From contig LNEC01000010.1 of the NCBI GenBank assembly GCA_001464035.1, positions 62,001 to 126,000 of the forward strand: DNA of 64,000 bases. The letters are read 5' to 3'. This document shows, piece by piece, positions 1 through 8,478 of this stretch. The notes under the pieces are model-generated. The model ran no database searches. It was not told where the DNA came from and was given only the letters and a program-made list of their open reading frames with translations. Numbering within the stretch: the stretch's first letter is position 1; each line of letters opens with the position of its first letter. The translations under genes were made by a program, and so were the position numbers. This DNA is from Bradyrhizobiaceae bacterium Ga0074131. GTDB taxonomy: Bacteria; Pseudomonadota; Alphaproteobacteria; Rhizobiales; Xanthobacteraceae.

Positions 1-531
1 CGCGGCTGCATCGTGATCGACGGCTACGGCAAGACCAATATCCCCGGCATCTACGCCATCGGCGACGTCGCGGGCCCGCCGATGCTGGCGCACAAGGCCG
101 AGCATGAAGGCGTGATCTGCGTCGAGGCGATCAAGGGCCTGCATCCGCATCCCATGGACAAGAACCTCATTCCCGGCTGCACCTACTGCCATCCGCAGGT
201 CGCATCCGTCGGTCTCACCGAGGCCAGGGCGAAAGAGGGCGGCCGTGACATCCGCGTCGGGCGTTTTCCTTTCGTCGGCAACGGCAAGGCCATTGCGCTG
301 GGCGAAGACCAGGGCTTGGTCAAGGTGATCTTCGACAAGAAGACCGGCCAGCTGCTCGGTGCGCACATGATCGGCGCCGAGGTCACCGAACTTATCCAGG
401 GCTATGTGGTGGCGATGAACCTGGAAACCACAGAGGAAGAACTGATGCACACGATCTTCCCGCATCCGACCCTGTCGGAGATGATGAAGGAAGCGGTGCT
501 GGATGCCCATGGCCGCGTTCTGAACATGTAG
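1..531 (+). CDS. lpdA: Dihydrolipoamide dehydrogenase, C-terminal part (5' truncated by window edge)
   Basis: The frame is open from base 1 and ends at the TAG at 529-531, so only about the last 176 residues are present. It begins in the end of the FAD-binding domain (IYAIGDVAG, then MLAHKAEHEG) and continues through the interface/dimerisation domain. The active-site His-Glu pair of the family is visible in HPHPTLSE near the C-terminus. The enzyme reoxidises lipoyl groups of 2-oxoacid dehydrogenase or glycine cleavage complexes with NAD+; which complex it serves is not visible here. The redox disulfide lies in the missing N-terminal part. A GTG at 13 is internal, not the start. Confidence 0.95.
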   Translation, partial: RGCIVIDGYGKTNIPGIYAIGDVAGPPMLAHKAEHEGVICVEAIKGLHPHPMDKNLIPGCTYCHPQVASVGLTEARAKEGGRDIRVGRFPFVGNGKAIALGEDQGLVKVIFDKKTGQLLGAHMIGAEVTELIQGYVVAMNLETTEEELMHTIFPHPTLSEMMKEAVLDAHGRVLNM

Positions 532-579
532 GGCACAGTCCCGGTAAGTCTGACCCAACCAACAAGCGAGAGATCAACC

Positions 580-1821
580 GTGAAAGACAACGACAATCTG
601 ACGATCGAGCGGCCGACCTTCGTGACCCATCTCGAATGCGCCATGGAAGGCGACCACTATCCGGCCGACCAGGTCCACAATCTCTCCAAGGCCGGCAAGC
701 CGCTATTGGTCCGTTACGACCTCGCCGGCGTGAAGAAGGCTTTGACAAAAGACGCGCTGGCGCAGCGGCCGGCCGACCTCTGGCGTTACCGCGAGATGCT
801 GCCGGTGCGGAAAGTCGCCGACATCGTCAGCCTCGGCGAGATCACCACGCCGCTGATCCGTCTGCCAAAACTTTCGAAGAAAATCGGCGGCGGCGAAATC
901 ATCGTCAAGGACGAGGGCCGGTTGCCGACCGGTTCGTTCAAGGCGCGCGGCCTCGTGATGGCGGTGTCGATGGGCAAGGCCCTCGGCATCAGGCACATGG
1001 CGATGCCGACCAACGGCAATGCCGGTGCTGCGCTGGCGGCCTACGCCACCAGTTGCGGCATCAGGACCACGATCTTCTGTCCAGCCGATACGCCGGAGGT
1101 GAATGTCAGCGAGATCGAGCTGCAGGGCGCCACCGTCTACCGCGTCAACGGATTGATCGACGATTGCGGCAAGATCGTCGGCGAGGGAAAGACCAAAGCC
1201 GGCTGGTTCGATACCTCGACGCTGAAGGAGCCCTACCGGATCGAGGGCAAGAAGACGATGGGGCTGGAGCTCGCCGAGCAGCTCGGCTGGGACGTCCCTG
1301 ACGTGATCTTCTATCCGACCGGGGGCGGCACCGGCCTGATCGGCATGTGGAAGGCGTTCGCCGAACTCGAAGCCATCGGCTTCATCGGTTCGAAGCGCCC
1401 GCGCATGATCGCGGTGCAGGCTTCGGGCTGCGCGCCGATGGTGCGGGCTTTTGAAGCCGGCGCCGAGCACGCGCCGCGCTGGGAGGACGCCCACACCATC
1501 GCGTCGGGAATCCGGGTACCGCAGGCGATCGGAGATTTCCTGATCCTGCGCGCGGTGCGCGAGAGCAAGGGATTCGCCATTGCAGTGGATGACGAGAAGA
1601 TTTCTGCTGCGCTGAGCGAAGTCGCGCGCGCAGAAGGCTTGCTCTTGTGCCCGGAGGGCGCGGCGACCTATGCTGCCTACAAGGAAAGCCTGGCCGACGG
1701 CCGCGTGACCAAGAGCGACCGGGTGATGCTGTTCAACTGCGCGACGGGACTCAAGTATCCGCTGCCGCCGGTCACGCGTACGCTCGATCGTCACCAGCCG
1801 ATCGACTATGCTAATCTGTAA
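580..1821 (+). CDS. Threonine synthase-like PLP-dependent enzyme (fold type II)
   Basis: A 413-residue protein with a GTG start 48 bases after lpdA. Residues 17-48 have the degenerate N-terminal segment of threonine synthases (HLEC, then LSKAGKPLLVRYDL). Lys121 in TGSFKARG is the expected PLP Schiff-base lysine, and YPTGGGTGLIG is the phosphate-binding loop region. The family converts O-phosphohomoserine to threonine, but SFKARG also occurs in threonine dehydratases and related beta-replacing enzymes, so the exact substrate is uncertain. The tight position behind lpdA suggests co-transcription. Confidence 0.82.
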   Translation: MKDNDNLTIERPTFVTHLECAMEGDHYPADQVHNLSKAGKPLLVRYDLAGVKKALTKDALAQRPADLWRYREMLPVRKVADIVSLGEITTPLIRLPKLSKKIGGGEIIVKDEGRLPTGSFKARGLVMAVSMGKALGIRHMAMPTNGNAGAALAAYATSCGIRTTIFCPADTPEVNVSEIELQGATVYRVNGLIDDCGKIVGEGKTKAGWFDTSTLKEPYRIEGKKTMGLELAEQLGWDVPDVIFYPTGGGTGLIGMWKAFAELEAIGFIGSKRPRMIAVQASGCAPMVRAFEAGAEHAPRWEDAHTIASGIRVPQAIGDFLILRAVRESKGFAIAVDDEKISAALSEVARAEGLLLCPEGAATYAAYKESLADGRVTKSDRVMLFNCATGLKYPLPPVTRTLDRHQPIDYANL

Positions 1822-1828
1822 TTGTGCT

Positions 1829-1935
1829 CGTCATTGCGAGCGCAGCGAAGCAATCCGGCTTTTTCGAGCAAGCTGGAGTGCTTCGTCGCAAGTGCTCCGT
1901 TGCGGAAATGCTTCGCGTTTTCGCAGGCAATGACG
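1829..1935. repeat. Dispersed palindromic repeat, CGTCATTGC-ended family
   Basis: The 107-base element begins CGTCATTGCGAG and ends with the inverted copy GCAATGACG, so the 9-base ends at 1829-1837 and 1927-1935 are perfect inverted repeats. Inside are further imperfectly paired segments (GAAGCAATCC against GGAGTGCTTC). From general knowledge, elements with this start are scattered many times through Bradyrhizobium and Rhodopseudomonas genomes between genes. Here it sits between the threonine synthase-like gene and the tctC-like gene. Confidence 0.75.
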
Positions 1936-1961
1936 GTAGTGACGCTTTAATGGAGGGTGTG

Positions 1962-2933
1962 ATGCGAAGAATGGTCCTGGCCGCGTTGACTGCATTGCTG
2001 GCATTCGGCAGCACCGCGCTTGCGGAAAAGTTTCCCTCACGCCCGATCACCATTGTGGTGCCGTTCGCCGCCGGCGGGCCGTCCGACGTGATGGCACGAA
2101 TCCTGGCCGAGCGCATGAAAACGACGCTCGGCGAAACCCTGCTGGTCGAGAATGTGACCGGCGCGGGCGGGTCGATCGGGGTCGGACGGGCATTGCGCTC
2201 GCCGCCCGACGGCTACACCGTCAGTTTCGGTCATCTCGGCACCCACGTCGCCAACGGCGCGGTCTACAAGCTCGGCTACGACCTCGTGGCCGACCTCGAG
2301 CCGGTGGCGCTGCTGCCGAGCAATCCAATGATCATCGTCAGCAAGAACGCGGTTCCGGCCAAAACGCTCGCGGAATTGATCGCGTGGCTGAAGGCGAGGC
2401 CAACCCCGGCCGCCGCCGGCACGGCGGGAGCCGGTTCGGGAAGTCACATCGCCGGGCTGTACCTGGAGAACGTCACCGGCACCAAGCTGCAATATGTGCC
2501 GTACCGCGGCACCGGCCCCGCGATGAACGATCTCGTCGCCGGACAGATCGATCTCATGGTCGATCAGCTCTCCAACTCCATCAACCAGGTGCGCGCCGGC
2601 AACATCCGTGGCTATGCCGTGACCGACACCAAACGTGCCGCGTCGGCGCCGGACATTCCGACTACCGACGAAGCGGGATTGTCAGGATTTCACATGACGC
2701 TGTGGTCCGGCATGTGGGTCCCGAAGGGCACGCCCGGGGACATCGTGGCAAAGCTCAACGCCGCGACGGTCGATGCGCTGAACGATCCCGCCGTGCGAAA
2801 ACAGCTGGAAAATCTGGGCCTGCAGATGCCGCCGACGGACCAATTGCCGCCGCAGGCGCTGGGCGCCTGGCAGAAGGCCGAGATCGCCAAATGGTGGCCG
2901 ATGATCAAGGCCGCCAACGTCAAGGTGGATTGA
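1962..2933 (+). CDS. Tripartite tricarboxylate transporter substrate-binding protein (TctC/Bug family)
   Basis: A 323-residue periplasmic binding protein. The ATG at 1962 is preceded by GGAGGG at good spacing; an in-frame ATG at 1950 lacks this, and the frame further upstream runs into the dispersed repeat. Residues 1-20 form a signal peptide ending in ALA. The mature protein starts KFPSRPITIVVPFAAGGPSD, the hallmark of the Bug family, followed by AGAGSGSHIAGLYL and VPYRGTGPAMNDL. Such proteins bind carboxylated organic acids or amides for TctAB permeases. No permease genes are adjacent, which is common for orphan Bug proteins. The ligand cannot be predicted. Confidence 0.9.
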   Translation: MRRMVLAALTALLAFGSTALAEKFPSRPITIVVPFAAGGPSDVMARILAERMKTTLGETLLVENVTGAGGSIGVGRALRSPPDGYTVSFGHLGTHVANGAVYKLGYDLVADLEPVALLPSNPMIIVSKNAVPAKTLAELIAWLKARPTPAAAGTAGAGSGSHIAGLYLENVTGTKLQYVPYRGTGPAMNDLVAGQIDLMVDQLSNSINQVRAGNIRGYAVTDTKRAASAPDIPTTDEAGLSGFHMTLWSGMWVPKGTPGDIVAKLNAATVDALNDPAVRKQLENLGLQMPPTDQLPPQALGAWQKAEIAKWWPMIKAANVKVD

Positions 2934-3015
2934 GCGGCGGGCCTGACCGAAGTGAGCCGCGAAGACCGGCGCACCATGACCTTCTGCAGCTGGCGCGAAC
3001 AGTCGATACGCGTGG

Positions 3016-4857
3016 TCAGAGATTGGAGACCTGCAAGAGCCTGCGGTCACCGATCCAGACTTTGGCAAGGTCCGCCTCGGCCTTGCGCGCCGCGGTCGTA
3101 TTGCCGCGTGACTTATGCAATTCCGCCAGTCCGTAGTACGACCAGCCGTTGGACGGCGCCCGGCTGAGGGCACGCTGGAACTGTCGCTCCGCCTCAGCGT
3201 AGCGGCCAGCCTGCAGCAGGGCCGCGGCAAGGGACTGCCGAACGGGATAGTACCAATAGGGTGGCTCAGTGTAGGGCAGCGCGTCCTGCAACGCAGCCGC
3301 CCGTTCGAAGCGCACGACGGCGGTGCGGTGGTCGCCTTTGGCCTGGGCCATGCGCGCCAGGACGATGGTGCGCGCAATGCGAAGCACCTCCCGCGCGGGG
3401 ACGTTGGACTCCTTCAGCAACTTGAAATCCGAGGTCCGCTCCAGCGTCTCGATTGCATTGGCCGCCGTCGCCGCGCCCGCGAAGTCACGGCGAGCCGCCA
3501 GCGCCACGCCGCGCATGTAAAGCCACATCGCCTTGACGTAAGGAATGGCGTCGCCGGGGTCGGGCAGTGCCAGGATGGTATCGGGCGTGCTGAACTGCGC
3601 GTGTGCGAAATAAGGCGCCGCCTTGACTGGCTGCACCATCGCAATGCCGCGGGCAAGCTCATCGGGAATAAGCTCGCGCAGCTTCTCTGCGGCGGCGATC
3701 ACGGTCTGGCCGTCGCCGGCCATCTGCGCCGACGCCATTACAAAGTGTACATTATGCGGATAATAGCCGAGCCGATAGACCCCCATCGGCGCGTTGGTGT
3801 CGGCCAGGTATTTTTCATCGACCTTGACCGCAGCCTTGTTGTCTTCCAGTGCGTCGAGATAGCGGCCTACCCGGTAGTAGATGTGGCTCGGCATGTGCAC
3901 GAGGTGGCCGGCAGCGGGGATCGCACCGCGCAACCGGTCGGCGTAGGCCTCGGCGCGCCTGGGCCGATCCGACGCTTCGACGGCATGGATGTAAAAGTGA
4001 ATTGCACCGGCATGATCGGGATTGCGAGCCAGCACGCGCTCCAGTGTCGGCACGATGGGCGCGCTCTGCGGGTTGGGCTCGCGGCCGCCGGGTTTCCAGT
4101 AGTCCCAGGGGCTGAGGTCCATAACCGCCTCGGCATAGAGCGTGGCGATTTCATCGTCGTCCGGAAACTGCGTTGCAGCCTTCGCCATTTCGATCGCGTA
4201 GGCGTTGTCGAAAGGCGGGCGGGCGGCTTTCGGGTCGCTGCCGTAGCGCGTCGCGAGAGCGGCGATCAGCACCTGTTCGCGTGGGCGTGCCTTGCCGGCA
4301 AGCGTCTTCGCCTTCTGCACGGCAGCGTAAGCGGGCGCGACCGCGTCCTCCGGCATCGGAAGATTGATGTTGGGGCCCAGCACCAGCGCCTCGCCCCAGA
4401 AGCACATGGCGCAGTCGGGATCGAGCTTCTGCGCCATGCGGAAGGCGCGCTGCGCCTCGCCGTGGTTGAACGCGTAGGCGAGACGCAGGCCCTGATCGAA
4501 ATAAGCCTGCGCGCGCTCGTTCGCGGTCGTGATCTTGTATGTGATAGAGCCCAGGCCGGTCCACAGCGGCGGCTCGGTTTCGGCGAACGCCGGCGCGGAG
4601 CTGGCTGCGCTCATCTCGGCGCGTGGCACCTCGGTCTGTGCGAGGCGGAGCATCATGTTCGGAGAGCGGGTTGCGGCCGGCGTGCGGCAGACCGCAGAAT
4701 CCGGACCGACCGATGGCGGCGACGTTTCCGCGGCAGTTGCGCCGGCACCCGCATGGGTAACGATGTTCGCCGCCAGCAGCGTCACCAGTGCAGCGCCGCC
4801 GAGTCCCGCAGCTCCCGCGGAAACCAGTAGCCTTTGCGATCGGGTGAACGTGGCCAT
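3016..4857 (-). CDS. Tetratricopeptide-repeat protein with N-terminal membrane anchor
   Basis: A 613-residue protein. The ATG at 4857 follows GGAGG. Residues about 7-30 are a hydrophobic, glycine/alanine-rich segment that could be a signal peptide or anchor. The segment FNHGEAQRAFRMAQKLDPDC plus AMCFWGEALVLGPNIN is characteristic of a widespread family of TPR proteins of unknown role, and further TPR units occur at the C-terminus (AGRYAEAERQFQRALSRAP). It probably acts as a periplasmic or membrane scaffold. It converges with the tctC-like gene and is divergent from the hydrolase at 5235. No enzyme motif was recognised. Confidence 0.8.
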   Translation of the reverse strand: MATFTRSQRLLVSAGAAGLGGAALVTLLAANIVTHAGAGATAAETSPPSVGPDSAVCRTPAATRSPNMMLRLAQTEVPRAEMSAASSAPAFAETEPPLWTGLGSITYKITTANERAQAYFDQGLRLAYAFNHGEAQRAFRMAQKLDPDCAMCFWGEALVLGPNINLPMPEDAVAPAYAAVQKAKTLAGKARPREQVLIAALATRYGSDPKAARPPFDNAYAIEMAKAATQFPDDDEIATLYAEAVMDLSPWDYWKPGGREPNPQSAPIVPTLERVLARNPDHAGAIHFYIHAVEASDRPRRAEAYADRLRGAIPAAGHLVHMPSHIYYRVGRYLDALEDNKAAVKVDEKYLADTNAPMGVYRLGYYPHNVHFVMASAQMAGDGQTVIAAAEKLRELIPDELARGIAMVQPVKAAPYFAHAQFSTPDTILALPDPGDAIPYVKAMWLYMRGVALAARRDFAGAATAANAIETLERTSDFKLLKESNVPAREVLRIARTIVLARMAQAKGDHRTAVVRFERAAALQDALPYTEPPYWYYPVRQSLAAALLQAGRYAEAERQFQRALSRAPSNGWSYYGLAELHKSRGNTTAARKAEADLAKVWIGDRRLLQVSNL

Positions 4858-5234
4858 GTCGTCCTCCAAAATCGGGCGAAGTTCTGCCGAGTCTGAGATC
4901 CAACGGGTCGCACCGAGCCAGGATCCAAAAAAAGACCCCCTGAGGTGAATTTTGAGACTTTTCCGGCCGCTCTGCAAGACGGCTGTTCGTACGTTTCGAA
5001 GCATCTTCGGCTATCTGCGCGGAACTGGCGTTGGAGCTTTGTAGCCAGACCGGTGGCTCCGACGGATACCGATTGTGATGAGCCGGGAGCGCAGTCTCTG
5101 GGTCGACGATCGACCCGCGCCCTCTGGCGGATCATGGGAGCGCGCGCTTGTCCCAACGGGTCGGGGCCGTATCGAAACAGGGAACTGAGATTACCTCTGT
5201 GGTATGCTAGTGTGTGCGTTAGGAGTGTCTCGCG
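4858..5234. other. Intergenic region between divergent TPR and hydrolase genes
   Basis: The 377 bases hold the 5' regions of two divergently transcribed genes. No convincing coding frame, hairpin or sigma-70 promoter could be assigned. An A-rich run followed by C5 (about 4926-4940) lies just upstream of the TPR gene and may be part of its leader. Confidence 0.4.
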
Positions 5235-6215
5235 ATGCAAAGCTCTCCAGCAGTCGTCGTCGTTTTGATTGCCGCGATGCTTGGCTTGCCCGCACTCGTC
5301 AGCGGCGCGCGGGCACAATTCCCGCCGAACGAGACAATCAACGTGCCGTCGCTCACGCTGACGGACGAGCAGTTCCTCAATGGTGATACGGCGAACGGTA
5401 TCCCCGTGACGCTCAAAGGCGATCTCCAGTTTCCGAGTTGGGATGAGCATATGCCGGTCGTCGTGCTGCTCCATGGCTCTGATGGCCCCAGGAGCAGCGC
5501 GGCCTCCCAATGGCGCGGGTTTCTCAACCGCATGGGAATCGCCACGCTGCGCCTCGACAGCTTTGGCGGGCGCGGCATAAACCAAGTCCAGACGGATCAG
5601 TCCCGGCTAAGTGTTTTCGCACAGATCTACGATGCCTATCGCGCCGTCGAAGTGCTCGCGGCCCGTCCGCGCATCGATCCGTCGCGCATCGCAGTGATGG
5701 GCTTCTCGCGCGGAGGCTCCGCAGCGCTCTACACCAGCATGAGGCGCTTTCAGCGCCTCCACGGGCCTCGCGGGGCTCGGATTGCGGCACATCTTCCGTT
5801 CTATCCATCGTGCAACATTCAGCTTGTCGGCGAACTCGACATTGCAGACGCACCGGTCCGCGAATTCCATGGAGCGTCGGACGACTGGACACTGGCCGGG
5901 CCCTGCCGCGATTACATTGCAAGACTTAAGGCTGCTGGCAAAGACGCCGCTATGACCGAATATCCGGGCGTGTCCCACGCATTCGATAACCCTCATGCGC
6001 GGCCTGGAAATCCTATTCGAAGCGCCCAAACGTCGCGCAACTGCCGGCGCCGCGAGCAAGGCGGGACGGTAATTAATGTCGAGACCGGTAAGCCCTTCAC
6101 CTATAGTGATGTCTGCGTGGTGTTCGGGCCGACTGTAGGATACAACAAAGCGGCGACAGAAGCTGCCCAAGCAGCGGTGAAGGACTTCCTGACCATCGTA
6201 TTTCGGCTCAACTGA
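5235..6215 (+). CDS. Secreted alpha/beta hydrolase, dienelactone hydrolase-like
   Basis: A 326-residue protein with a signal peptide cleaved about residue 27 (ARA-Q). The hydrolase fold is shown by VVLLHGSDGP (oxyanion region, residues 76-85), the nucleophile elbow GFSRGG with Ser158, an acid in GASDDW and His in GVSHAF. The catalytic triad therefore looks complete. The substrate is unknown; the family acts on ester and lactone bonds. It converges with the second hydrolase at 6325-7374, and the pair may be functionally linked, but this is inference from proximity. Confidence 0.8.
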   Translation: MQSSPAVVVVLIAAMLGLPALVSGARAQFPPNETINVPSLTLTDEQFLNGDTANGIPVTLKGDLQFPSWDEHMPVVVLLHGSDGPRSSAASQWRGFLNRMGIATLRLDSFGGRGINQVQTDQSRLSVFAQIYDAYRAVEVLAARPRIDPSRIAVMGFSRGGSAALYTSMRRFQRLHGPRGARIAAHLPFYPSCNIQLVGELDIADAPVREFHGASDDWTLAGPCRDYIARLKAAGKDAAMTEYPGVSHAFDNPHARPGNPIRSAQTSRNCRRREQGGTVINVETGKPFTYSDVCVVFGPTVGYNKAATEAAQAAVKDFLTIVFRLN

Positions 6216-6324
6216 TTCATGTCCCGGCCAACTTGTCGCTTTCGCGACTTGGAGGGAAAGTGCGAGTGTGGCGGCACGGCGGAAGGCTATCTCCTGCGGA
6301 CTGCGCCGCGGCCCGGGTCCGGTG

Positions 6325-7374
6325 CTACTTCCATTCAAATCGATCGGCTGGCTCAAGTCTCTCCCGGAATTTTCCGCGCAGTGCGGCCCTGGCCGCCTCG
6401 TTCCCCTTTAAATAGGCGTCAAAGAACAATCCTGCTCCCTCTTCGACCGCACGCGTATAACGGGTCAGCTTTTCGGGGCCATGCGCGTGCGGTCCGTACT
6501 CGAGCCCGGAAAATGCATTGTGATCGGCGCCATCAAGCACGAGCAGATACTGATCTGCAATTTCCAGTGTCTGGTAGGGCAGGGTTCGCTGTATGGGGTC
6601 GAACTCCTTGTTCCCCGGGACCGCATTGCCGTCCTGCGTGCCCGTTATGTGAAAGAGCGGGATTTCGATGTCGCGATAGAGCTCGACGAGGTTGCCGCGC
6701 TGAATGGGTACGTTGGGACTCATCACCACGCCAGCCCGGATCCTGGGCTCCTTGTATGACCATTGTCCGCTGGGACCCATTCTCTGGCCTGCGGCAACCA
6801 TGGTCGAGACGCCACCATAGGAGTGGCCGGCCATCCCAATGCGATCGAGATTTAGGTGCCCTGCCAGTGACCCTTCGCCGTTCAGGCGGGCAAGCTCTCG
6901 CAGAACGAAAGGCACGTCGCCAAATCGCCGCTGAGCGGCTCCTCCATCCCACATGGCATCGCGCAATGCGCGATAGACCTCGGGGAGGGAGGTTGCATGT
7001 TGCCAAACCGAACTGTCCGAGCCCGGGTGCTGCAAGTGCACCGCCACATACCCGCTTTGGGCGAGCCATCGTCCGAGGTACGGCATCGAGTCGCGCGAAC
7101 CGCCAACTCCATGGGAGACAATGATTACCGGATAGGCGCCATCGAGCGAAGCGGGAACGTAGAGCCGATAAGGTACGGTGCGGTTGCGCAATTCGTCACG
7201 AAATATGCCGTCAGCCACCGTGTATCCCGAAGCCGGAGCCATGGGTTCAGTCTGGCCGTAACCTGCACGGGTGGAGGCGTTTGTAACAATCGATGGTTCG
7301 CTCAATTCCCTGACCTTGACCAGTTCGAGTGCAGGCCCTAAAGCTAGTACTATTGCGATACACAGCCAGACCAT
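6325..7374 (-). CDS. Secreted alpha/beta hydrolase, PAF-acetylhydrolase/dienelactone hydrolase-like
   Basis: A 349-residue protein starting with a hydrophobic N-terminus (signal peptide or anchor, residues 1-18). VSHGVGGSRDS is the oxyanion-hole segment, GHSYGG carries the serine nucleophile, TGTQDG supplies the acid and GADHNAF the histidine. The layout resembles proteins annotated as dienelactone hydrolase or platelet-activating-factor acetylhydrolase-like esterases. It is divergent from the DUF2332 gene with only about 30 bases between the two starts, so their promoters must overlap the neighbouring 5' ends or the true starts differ. Confidence 0.78.
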   Translation of the reverse strand: MVWLCIAIVLALGPALELVKVRELSEPSIVTNASTRAGYGQTEPMAPASGYTVADGIFRDELRNRTVPYRLYVPASLDGAYPVIIVSHGVGGSRDSMPYLGRWLAQSGYVAVHLQHPGSDSSVWQHATSLPEVYRALRDAMWDGGAAQRRFGDVPFVLRELARLNGEGSLAGHLNLDRIGMAGHSYGGVSTMVAAGQRMGPSGQWSYKEPRIRAGVVMSPNVPIQRGNLVELYRDIEIPLFHITGTQDGNAVPGNKEFDPIQRTLPYQTLEIADQYLLVLDGADHNAFSGLEYGPHAHGPEKLTRYTRAVEEGAGLFFDAYLKGNEAARAALRGKFRERLEPADRFEWK

Positions 7375-7404
7375 CCATTACTTACCGAGCTCGTGTTATG
7401 GATT

Positions 7405-8478
7405 ATGGTGTTTGAAACAAGCGCTCACTATTATCGCTTTTTTGCCAACGAGTCTCGCCGTGGCGGGTCGCCTCTTTATGAAAAGCTGTCGCTTGGAATA
7501 GCCGACAGTCCAGAGCTTCAACGTCTGACGCGCGGCAAGAAAAAAGGTCAACCGTCGGCTAACCTGATCTTTGGCGCCGTGCAGTATGTTCTGCTAGGCG
7601 GCCTCGACGACCCACTCAAGGAATATTATCCGAGCTTGGGAGGCACGCGACCTGCGGACGACCGGGCCTTCGATCTGTTCGCCGCCTTCTGCCGAGCGCA
7701 CGAAGCCGTACTGGTGGACATCATCGCGAAGCGTGCCACCAACACGAATGAGGCGGGGCGCAGCTCTCTCTTGTTGCCGGCATTCGATCTGATTGCGCGA
7801 AACACGGGGGCCCCACTCGGGATCGTGGAAATTGGATCCAGCGCCGGCCTCAATCTGAACTTCGACCGTTACGGCTATCGATACATGGGTGAGCAAGGCA
7901 CACCCAAGCTCGAGCGGTGGACCGATGCGCCCTTTGTCTTGTCCTGCATGCTGGAGGGACCGGGCGTACCCGATCTGGGAGCGACGCCGCCGCCTGTTGC
8001 ATCGCGCGTCGGCCTCGAGCTCTACCCGACCGACATCAGTGACGAGAATGAGCGGCGCTGGCTGAAGGCGCTCGTATGGCCCGAGCGCCTCGATCGCCTC
8101 GGAAAACTGGATGGGGCGCTGAAGGTCGCTGCTCTTTACCCACCGCCGGCGATCCGAGGCGGTGACGCCGTTTCGAATTTGGCCGCTGCGCTGGCGGCCA
8201 TTCCTTCCGGTCAGACTCGGTGCGTCTATCACACGGTCATGAGCTATCAACTCTCAGGCGAGCAGCTCAAGCGGATCAACGAGATCCTGTTCGAGGCTAG
8301 CAAAATTGTGCCTATCTGGCGCGTTACGGTTGAGGGTGAGGTGGCACACCCGAACCCGACCGAGACCTTCAACCCCCTCAAGGTGAGCCGTTATCTCAAT
8401 GGAACTCGTCAGGTGCAGACTCTGGCAGTCTGCGACCCTCACGGGCTCTCCATGGAATGGAAGCTCGGCTCGGCCTAG
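7405..8478 (+). CDS. DUF2332 family protein
   Basis: A 357-residue cytoplasmic protein from the ATG at 7405 (an in-frame GTG at 7393 is possible; neither has a strong ribosome site). FFANESRRGGSPLYEKLSLGIADSP at the start and EIGSSAGLNLNFDRYGY in the middle are characteristic of DUF2332, whose central part resembles an S-adenosylmethionine-type nucleotide-binding loop. The biochemical role is unknown. The stop codon overlaps the stop of the convergent ATP-grasp gene inside a shared CTAG. Confidence 0.8.
   Translation: MVFETSAHYYRFFANESRRGGSPLYEKLSLGIADSPELQRLTRGKKKGQPSANLIFGAVQYVLLGGLDDPLKEYYPSLGGTRPADDRAFDLFAAFCRAHEAVLVDIIAKRATNTNEAGRSSLLLPAFDLIARNTGAPLGIVEIGSSAGLNLNFDRYGYRYMGEQGTPKLERWTDAPFVLSCMLEGPGVPDLGATPPPVASRVGLELYPTDISDENERRWLKALVWPERLDRLGKLDGALKVAALYPPPAIRGGDAVSNLAAALAAIPSGQTRCVYHTVMSYQLSGEQLKRINEILFEASKIVPIWRVTVEGEVAHPNPTETFNPLKVSRYLNGTRQVQTLAVCDPHGLSMEWKLGSA

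Noticed and set aside
4945..5268. A 107-codon frame before the hydrolase gene
   Set aside because: No ribosome site, no family, and it runs into the signal-peptide coding part of the hydrolase in another frame.
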